From positions 124,001 to 188,000 of the forward strand of contig NZ_JAGQCV010000006.1 of NCBI RefSeq assembly GCF_024346375.1: DNA of 64,000 nt, written 5' to 3'. Of this stretch, positions 58,391 to 64,000 are shown piece by piece. The translations under genes and the position numbers were made by a program. Under the pieces are notes generated by a model. That model was not told the origin of the DNA and did no database searches. It saw only the letters and a program-made list of their open reading frames with translations. Numbering within the stretch: position 1 is the stretch's first letter; each line of letters starts with the position of its first letter. Source of the stretch: Synechococcus sp. ATX 2A4 (GTDB taxonomy: Bacteria > Cyanobacteriota > Cyanobacteriia > PCC-6307 > Cyanobiaceae).

Positions 58391-59755
58391 TCAGGCCTTG
58401 GTGCGCAGGCGGTTGCGCGGCGGCACCGGCCGCCCCACCCGCAACTGCTGCCGCCAGCGCCCCGCCTGGAACCAGGTCGCCGCCGCCAGCGCCGCCACCA
58501 CCAGCGCAGCGGCCGCCGCCGCGGAGGCCCCCCACCAGGCCGCCGCGCCGAGCGCCAGCAGCAGCACGGCCGCCGCCAGCGGCTGCAGCTGGGCCAGCCG
58601 CCGGTCGGCGCCGGAGCAGCTGCGGCAATGGCGGGTGTGGCTCTCGTAGCGCTCCAGCAGCGGCGTTTCCCCCAGCCGCTCGGGCAGCGGCGCCGCGCCG
58701 AAGGGCTGGCCGGCGCCGCCGGTGATCCAGTCGTGCAGGGCGCGCACGTAGCGATCGGACGGGGTGGCCAGGTAGCAGGAACGCACCAGTTCGTCGCTGC
58801 CGCCCCGCTGCTGCAGCACCCGCTCCTGCCAGTGCAGGAAGGCCTGGTCGTCTTCCAGTACCACGTGGTTGGCCAGGTGCTGCAGCCATTCGGGCCGCAG
58901 CTTCAGCAGCCGCGCCGGCAGGGCCGATTCGAAGCGGAAGGGGAAGCGGGCGAACAGGCGGCACTCCCCCGGCCGGATCGGCGTGGCGTACACCACGGTG
59001 AGGATGCGGGCGAAGCCCTTGGCGGTGAGGTCGTGCCACATCAGGCAGGGGGCCTGAAAGGTGGTGTGCTGGGTGCCGAGCGTGCCCCGGCGCGGCCCCT
59101 CGGGCCACACGCCGGTGAAGCCGTCCGGTCCGCTGCTGGTGAGCTCCAGGTTCACCGGACCGGCTGTCTCGCGTTTGCCCACCGTGGCGTGATGGGTGAA
59201 GGGCACGTGGCTCACATCGAGCACGTTCTCCAGCAGGGTGAGGGCGTCGTAGGGCAGGTCGCGGAAGGTGTCCTGCACGCTCCAGCGCTCCGGTTCCGCC
59301 GCGAGCATCGGCAGCAGCGGCAGCGGCACGGCGTCAGCCGCCTCCACCTCCCCGGCGAACACAAACAACATCCCCTGCCCGGTGGCGGTGGCATAGGTGC
59401 GGCAGTGGCTGCGGGGCGAGGCGGCGGCGGTGTCGCCGTCGGCCTGGGGAATGGCGGTGCAGTGCCCGCCGCCGTTGAACGTCCAGCCGTGATACGGACA
59501 TTCCAGCTCGCCCGCCGCATTCAGACGGCCCTGGGAGAGCGGCACGAGCCGGTGCGGGCACACATCCGCAAACGCGCGCCACTGGCCGGCATCCGCGCCG
59601 CCGCCGCCAGCAGCACCTGCCTGCCGGTCGTACCAGAGCACCAGGTCGTCGCCCAGCAGGGTGAAGGGGGTGGGCCGTGCCGGGTCCAGGTCCTTGAGAT
59701 AGGCGACGGGGTACCAGCTGCGCCGCCAGGGGGAGTCAGTCAAGGGGGGCATCAC
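58391..59755 (-). CDS. Rieske 2Fe-2S oxygenase, pheophorbide a oxygenase-like
   Basis: 454 residues. Rieske ligands are Cys66-His68 (CPHRL) and Cys86-His89 (CPYHGW); the mononuclear iron site is around NVLDVSHVPFTHH. Near the C-terminus a CRSC motif precedes two hydrophobic segments (AAAVLLLALGAAAWWGASA and AAALVVAALAAATWF), as in plant and cyanobacterial PAO/Tic55-like membrane-bound oxygenases. The substrate is probably a tetrapyrrole or carotenoid, not determined here. Convergent with umuC. Confidence 0.86.
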   Translation of the reverse strand: MMPPLTDSPWRRSWYPVAYLKDLDPARPTPFTLLGDDLVLWYDRQAGAAGGGGADAGQWRAFADVCPHRLVPLSQGRLNAAGELECPYHGWTFNGGGHCTAIPQADGDTAAASPRSHCRTYATATGQGMLFVFAGEVEAADAVPLPLLPMLAAEPERWSVQDTFRDLPYDALTLLENVLDVSHVPFTHHATVGKRETAGPVNLELTSSGPDGFTGVWPEGPRRGTLGTQHTTFQAPCLMWHDLTAKGFARILTVVYATPIRPGECRLFARFPFRFESALPARLLKLRPEWLQHLANHVVLEDDQAFLHWQERVLQQRGGSDELVRSCYLATPSDRYVRALHDWITGGAGQPFGAAPLPERLGETPLLERYESHTRHCRSCSGADRRLAQLQPLAAAVLLLALGAAAWWGASAAAAAALVVAALAAATWFQAGRWRQQLRVGRPVPPRNRLRTKA

Positions 59756-59828
59756 CGGGGGCGGTCGGGGTGCTGCCGATGCTGGCAGGACCGAGCGGGC
59801 AACCGCTCAGGACGCTCACCGGCCTGCC

Positions 59829-61964
59829 TCAGGCCGCCGGGGCCTGCAGCGTTTCCTCCCAGCCGGCGCAGCGCTGCTGATCGAGATGGCCGATGTGCAG
59901 GCGCTCGCTGTAATACAGCTCCTGGAACTGCAGGGCATCGCGGTTCAGTTCAAGGAACAGCGCCTCGATCCGGCTTTCCATGTCGAGCAAGGCCGGCACA
60001 GGGGCCCCGCTGGCGGATTGCGGTGGGGCCGGCGCAGCGCTGCTGGCCGCTGGCGCTCCGTTGCTGCTGCCGTTTTCTTCGGCCAGCAGCCGGGCGATGC
60101 AGCGCTCCAGCGTTTCCAGGTTCTGGCCGCGCCAGGAATCGAGCAGGTGGCGGCAGCGCTTCAGGCTGCGTTGACGCTCCAGCACCGCCGTGGTGCCGCG
60201 CAGCTGCAGCAGGGGCTGGGCCAGCACCATGCGTTGCAGCTCGCTGGGCTCCAGCAGGGGGGTGAGCCGGTTGAGCAGGTCGCTCTGCTCCATCAGCAGC
60301 TGGTCGGCCAGCAGGCGGGGCAGATCCAGATCCCCCAGATCCTCGCCAGGATCGCTGCCCCGGTTCACCGCCTCCAGCCGGCCGGCACCGAGGTTGTCTT
60401 CCTCCAGCTGGCTGATCGCCGCCCACAGCAGCCGGTGGTGCTGCAGGGCGAAATCATCCAGTTCCCGCAGCCGCAGTTCGCGCCGGATCGCGCCGCGGTA
60501 GGGGGGCGCATGCAGGTAGAGGCGCAGCAACTCCGCCTCCGCCCGCTCACGCAGGCCGATCTCGCCGGGTTTTTCCCAGCGGCTGGCGCGGCCGTGCCAG
60601 CGCTCGCCCTTCACCTGCAGGCGCAGGTCTTCCTCCAGCTTCTGGGCCAGGCGCGCCTGGCCGCCGGAGAGGCGCTCGGCCACCTGCTGCAGGTAATGGC
60701 TGCGCACGGCGCTCTGCGGCAGTTTGCCCAGCAGGGCCACCAGGGCCGACACCGCCTGCTGGAACTGATCGGAGCGGGCCAGGTCCTTGCCTTCCAGCGC
60801 CTGCTCGATCTGCCAGTCGAGCCAGAGCGGCGCCTGCTCCAGCAGGGCGCGGTACTCGCCGGCGCCGTGCTCCTTGAGGAAGTCGTCGGGGTCCTTGCCG
60901 GCGGGCAGGTGCAGCACCCGCAGCTCCACCTGCCCCTGCAGCGCCAGCTGCTCCACCTCGCCGATCGCCCGCTGCGCCGCCCGTACGCCGGCGCCGTCGG
61001 TGTCGAAGTTGAGCACGAGGCGGCGGCTGTCGCAGCAGCGGCACAGCTGGGTGATCTGCTGGCTGCTGAGCGCCGTGCCGAGGGACGCCACCGCATTGGT
61101 GATGCCGGCGGCGTGCAGGGCGATCACGTCGAAGTAGCCCTCCACCACCACCGCCTGGTCGTCCTTGCGGATCGCGTTGGTGGCGCGGTCGAGGCCGAAC
61201 AGGTGCTTGCCCTTCTCGAACACCTCCGTTTCCGGTGAGTTGAGGTATTTGGGTTCGCCGCCATCGAGGCTGCGGCCGCCGAAGCCGATCACCCGCCCCT
61301 GGCGGTCGCGGATCGGCACCATCACCCGGTGGCGGAAGCGGTCGTAGAAGCCGTCGCCCCCTTTGCGTGGCACCACCAGACCGGCGGCCTCCAGCAGCTC
61401 GGGCGCCAGCCCCTCCACCTGCTGCAGGTGCTTCAGCAGCCCATCCCATGCCTCGGGCGCATAGCCGAGTTCAAAGCCCTCCAGCGTGGTTTCGCTCAGG
61501 CCCCGCTGCTGCTTGAGGTAGGCCAGGGCGGCGGCACCGGCGGGGCTGCGCAGCTGGCTGCGGAACCAGCCGGAGGCCAGCGCCAACGCCCGCAGCAGCG
61601 CTTCGCGGCGCGAGAGCTGCTGGCGCAGCCGCTCCTGCTGGGGCCCCTCCACCGTTTCCACCGGCAGCTGGTATTTGCGCGCCAGCTCCAGCACCACATC
61701 GCTGAAGCTGGTGCGCTGCAGCTCCATCAGGAACTTGATCGCGTTGCCGCCGGCCCCGCAGGAGAAGCAGTAATAGAACTGCTTGGCGGGGGACACCGTC
61801 ATCGACGGCGATTTGTCGTCGTGGAAGGGGCAGAGGCCCACGAACTCGCGGCCCTTCTTCTTGAGCACCACGTGCTCGCCCACCACATCCACGATGTCGG
61901 CGCGTTCCTTCACGGCCTCGATCGTGCGGGGGTGAAGGCGGGCCTGGGGTGCCGTTGGACTCAA
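59829..61964 (-). CDS. dnaG: DNA primase DnaG
   Basis: 711 residues. Zinc-binding domain with Cys45, His48, Cys66 and Cys69 (LCPFHDDKSP, YYCFSCGAGG); catalytic TOPRIM core with VVVEGYFDVIAL, NFDTDGAGVRAA; C-terminal DnaB-interaction region. Beyond residue 620 is a spacer rich in Ala/Ser/Pro. Start ATG 61964 yields MSPTAPQARLHPRTIEAVKE, the family start. Confidence 0.96.
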   Translation of the reverse strand: MSPTAPQARLHPRTIEAVKERADIVDVVGEHVVLKKKGREFVGLCPFHDDKSPSMTVSPAKQFYYCFSCGAGGNAIKFLMELQRTSFSDVVLELARKYQLPVETVEGPQQERLRQQLSRREALLRALALASGWFRSQLRSPAGAAALAYLKQQRGLSETTLEGFELGYAPEAWDGLLKHLQQVEGLAPELLEAAGLVVPRKGGDGFYDRFRHRVMVPIRDRQGRVIGFGGRSLDGGEPKYLNSPETEVFEKGKHLFGLDRATNAIRKDDQAVVVEGYFDVIALHAAGITNAVASLGTALSSQQITQLCRCCDSRRLVLNFDTDGAGVRAAQRAIGEVEQLALQGQVELRVLHLPAGKDPDDFLKEHGAGEYRALLEQAPLWLDWQIEQALEGKDLARSDQFQQAVSALVALLGKLPQSAVRSHYLQQVAERLSGGQARLAQKLEEDLRLQVKGERWHGRASRWEKPGEIGLRERAEAELLRLYLHAPPYRGAIRRELRLRELDDFALQHHRLLWAAISQLEEDNLGAGRLEAVNRGSDPGEDLGDLDLPRLLADQLLMEQSDLLNRLTPLLEPSELQRMVLAQPLLQLRGTTAVLERQRSLKRCRHLLDSWRGQNLETLERCIARLLAEENGSSNGAPAASSAAPAPPQSASGAPVPALLDMESRIEALFLELNRDALQFQELYYSERLHIGHLDQQRCAGWEETLQAPAA

Positions 61965-62120
61965 GGAAAGGCGCTACCGGTAGGGGCTGAATCGCTCCCA
62001 TTCTGCCCGAGGCCACCAGTGGTGGGGAGCTGCCGTTGCCACCATCCGCCGATCCCCGCCGGCCGCCTGGTGCCTAGCGTCGGCGATTGTGGCGTCGAGC
62101 CTGCTCGGCTGGCATCCGGC

Positions 62121-62945
62121 ATGGACATGCTGCTCAGCGCCCTGGCCTTCAGCCTGATGGGGGTGTGCGTCAAGGCGCTGGACGGGCGGTTGCCGGTGGC
62201 GCAGGTGGTGCTGGCCCGTTCGGTGGTGAGCCTGCTGATCAGCTGGTGGCTGCTGCGGCGGGCGGGCGTGTCGCCCTGGGGGCAGCGCAAGGGGTTGCTG
62301 GTGAGCCGCGGCGTGCTCGGCACCGCCGGCCTCTACTGCGTGTTTCTGGCCATCGCCGGCCTGCCCCTGGCGGTGGCCACGGTGCTGCAATACCTCCATC
62401 CCACGTTCACGGCCCTGCTGGCCTGGCCCCTGCTGGGCGAACGGCCCGGCGCGCGGATCTGGCTGGCGGTGGCGCTCGGCTGGCTGGGGGTGCTGCTGCT
62501 CACCGATCCCGGCGCCCTGGCGGCCGGCGCGGCCCTGCCCACCCTGCCGCTGCTGTTCGCCCTGGCCGGCGCGCTGCTGTCGGCGTTGGCGTACGTGAGT
62601 GTGCGCGCCCTGCGCCGCAGCGAACACCCCCTGGTGGTGGTGTTCTATTTCCCGCTGCTGGCGCTGCCGCTCAGCTTGCCGCTGGTGCTGCTCCATCCGG
62701 TGATGCCCACCGCGGCCGAGTGGGGCTGGCTGCTGGGGGTGGGGGTGTTCACCCAGCTGGGCCAGCTGGCCCTGACCCGCGGCCTGATGGCCATGCCGGC
62801 GGCCCGCGCCACGGCGCTCAGCTACGTACAGGTGCCGCTCGCCGCCCTCTGGGGGCTGCTGTGGTTCGGCGAAACCCTCGACCCCGACATCCTCACCGCC
62901 GCCGGCCTCGTGCTCGGTTCCACCCTCTTGAGCCTGGGGCGCTGA
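62121..62945 (+). CDS. EamA/DMT family transporter
   Basis: 274 residues from ATG 62121, ten membrane helices in two EamA repeats. Markers are SALAFSLMGVCVKALDGRLP, VLARSVVSLLISWWLLRR, LHPTFTALLAWPLLGERPG and, in the second repeat, ALSYVQVPLAALWGLLWFGE. Metabolite exporter of unknown substrate. Upstream 120 bases between dnaG and this gene hold the divergent promoters. Confidence 0.88.
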   Translation: MDMLLSALAFSLMGVCVKALDGRLPVAQVVLARSVVSLLISWWLLRRAGVSPWGQRKGLLVSRGVLGTAGLYCVFLAIAGLPLAVATVLQYLHPTFTALLAWPLLGERPGARIWLAVALGWLGVLLLTDPGALAAGAALPTLPLLFALAGALLSALAYVSVRALRRSEHPLVVVFYFPLLALPLSLPLVLLHPVMPTAAEWGWLLGVGVFTQLGQLALTRGLMAMPAARATALSYVQVPLAALWGLLWFGETLDPDILTAAGLVLGSTLLSLGR

Positions 62946-63097
62946 GGCGTGGTTGAGCCTGGGCCGCTGCTGGGTCACGCCGAACAGCGCCGAACCGATC
63001 AGCAGCAGCACCGACACATCGCCGCGTCGCCGCACCGAGAGCGTTTCGGGCTGATCAGAAGCGACGGCCTTGCCCTTCAGGAATAGGACCTGAAGCT
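62946..63097. other. Gap after EamA gene, gene-poor
   Basis: No gene can be supported here. The minus strand has a short hydrophobic stretch (SVLLLIGSALFGVTQQ) in a frame that then continues antisense through the EamA gene; I do not call it. A perfect 14-base palindrome CCTGAAGCTTCAGG lies at 63089-63102. Confidence 0.5.
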
Positions 63098-63573
63098 TCA
63101 GGCCCTCGGGGTCGTGACCGCCACCGTGCCACAGCTGACTGGCACACAGGGCACCTCCGCAGAAGCGTGATTTGCAGTGCCGGGGATCCGGTCATCGCGG
63201 GAAGCGGGTGCGGCGGCGAGGGGATCACCGCCAATCCCCACCTTCAAGTTGTAGGTGCTGATTTGATTGCGGCGCGCTGGCGGGCGCATCAGATACACCC
63301 TTAACCTGCCGGGCGCATCAAGTAGACCCTCACCCTGACGTCGCCATCGCTGGGCAGGAACCCACTGAAGCTGTTGCCTGAACGGCTGCCGATGAAGAGG
63401 GGGTTGTCGGTTCCGGCCGCCATCACGTTGAAGCTGTTCTGCAGGTTGGAGCCCCTGAATTCCACCTTCAGGGTCTGACGGGCGCCGGCCCGCAGGTTCT
63501 GGTCGACGGTCTGGCGGCCCTTGAACTGCCCCTTGAGCAGGGTAAACGTGGCACCAGCGAGAAACGTGACCCT
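63098..63573 (-). pseudogene. Remnant of a secreted beta-sandwich (RVYLMR-type) protein, frame-broken
   Basis: In one minus-strand frame, 63573 to 63301 encodes a C-terminal domain of a widespread secreted family (sometimes labelled DNA breaking-rejoining protein), with FIGSRSGNSFSGFLPSDGDV and RVRVYLMRP, then stops. A second copy of the RVYLMRPPARRN motif and the rest of the domain (QISTYNLKVGIGG) lies just downstream in a different frame. The two copies of 21 bases (63281-63301 and 63310-63330) match at 18 positions and are offset by 29 bases, which shifts the frame. The 5' end is cut by TAA at 63574-63576 and has no start codon. Confidence 0.65.
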
Positions 63574-64000
63574 TTACCTCTCGATCGCCAAGAGGCCAAC
63601 GGCGGCAATGGCGAGTGGGTGACGCACTGGAGCCTCAGGCAATCACGGATGGAAACACTGACACCACGGCGATTGGATCTGCGTAGGCCAATCGTTCTCC
63701 TTGCTGGCTCGTGATCTAAAAGGGCTAGAAAGAAAAGTATGTCTCCAATTGGGTCCAAGGCAACTATCCTTGCTTTAAAATATTCAGCCCGATCATCAAT
63801 CCAGGCGAGTGCTGCATCCCAGCTGAGCTCGGCTGCGGCCGCCATGGAGAGGCCGTGTTTCCTCAGAGTGGTCGCATCTTTGCTGGGGTCAATATCGAAC
63901 TGTATACCTTATCGTAGCTACGGAAAACCCGCCCGCCAACTTTGATCAAACATGCAGCTTTCAGGTAGGCCTGGCGACATCAATACGCCGTTCGTGATCA
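63574..64000. other. Gene-poor window end
   Basis: About 430 bases with lower GC than the rest. A minus-strand frame from 63845 gives up to 125 residues, of which the first 55 (starting MAAAAELSWDAALAWIDDRA) are protein-like and the rest runs out of frame over the neighbouring remnant; it could be a degraded gene but I cannot name it. Nothing else is supported. Confidence 0.4.

Noticed and set aside
63089-63102. Perfect palindrome CCTGAAGCTTCAGG as operator or attachment site
   Set aside because: No adjacent regulator, integrase or gene start; kept only as a note because a 14-base palindrome can arise by chance in 64 kb.

Overview
The window is a high-GC, densely packed stretch of an alpha-cyanobacterial chromosome (the Cyanobium / Synechococcus type). 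The evidence is form IA Rubisco inside an alpha-carboxysome (cso) operon, light-dependent and light-independent protochlorophyllide reductases next to a tiny psaM, NDH-1 CO2-uptake genes, Ycf66, a Crr6-like NDH assembly factor and a cyanobacterial-type LexA box. Genus-level placement is inference; no rRNA gene is present.

Layout. 1-3.3 kb: the 3' part of a site-2 (M50) protease, a lipoate-ligase-family gene, a TauE/SafE exporter and crr6. 3.3-10.6 kb, photosynthesis block: psaM, a small membrane protein, por, two unknown genes, then chlN-chlB-chlL on the minus strand. 10.8-25 kb, one plus-strand carbon-fixation supercluster: csoS1, cbbL, cbbS, csoS2, csoSCA, csoS4A, csoS4B, a long csoS1 paralogue with a disordered N-terminal extension (csoS1E type), a ferritin-like gene, ndhF4-ndhD4-chpX (NDH-1 CO2 hydration), acRAF and cbbX. 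These could supply, in order, shell, enzyme, scaffold, carbonic anhydrase, bicarbonate supply, Rubisco assembly and Rubisco repair. 25-35.5 kb: dnaA, an HtrA protease, two small glycosyltransferases of the TIGR04282/04283 kind, GNAT, alpha/beta hydrolase, an ABC exporter, hisG, glyoxalase II, a futC-like ATPase and RidA.

35.5-40.5 kb: a small unknown gene with a structured leader, an OB-fold (YgiW-like) gene whose natural signal peptide lies in another frame, then an arsenic locus (arsJ and its GAPDH partner, divergent from arsR and acr3, with a perfect palindrome between them) and a MerR regulator. 40.5-47 kb: ileS, a DUF1622-type membrane gene, ycf66, tRNA-Leu(UAG) and an MscS channel. 47-53.8 kb, selenium block: a selD fusion and mnmH meeting tail to tail, followed by a three-gene ABC importer of the putative selenate type. 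53.8-62.9 kb: an APH-like kinase, a DOMON-like protein, TraB/GumN, LexA box, umuD-umuC, a Rieske oxygenase, dnaG and an EamA exporter. 63-64 kb: gene-poor, with a decayed secreted beta-sandwich gene broken by a partial tandem duplication.

Most genes abut or overlap by a few bases, so operons are long. The clearest non-coding signals are two strong hairpins flanking cbbS, the arsenic-locus palindrome, the LexA box and a pair of mutually exclusive hairpins upstream of the small gene at 35.6 kb.
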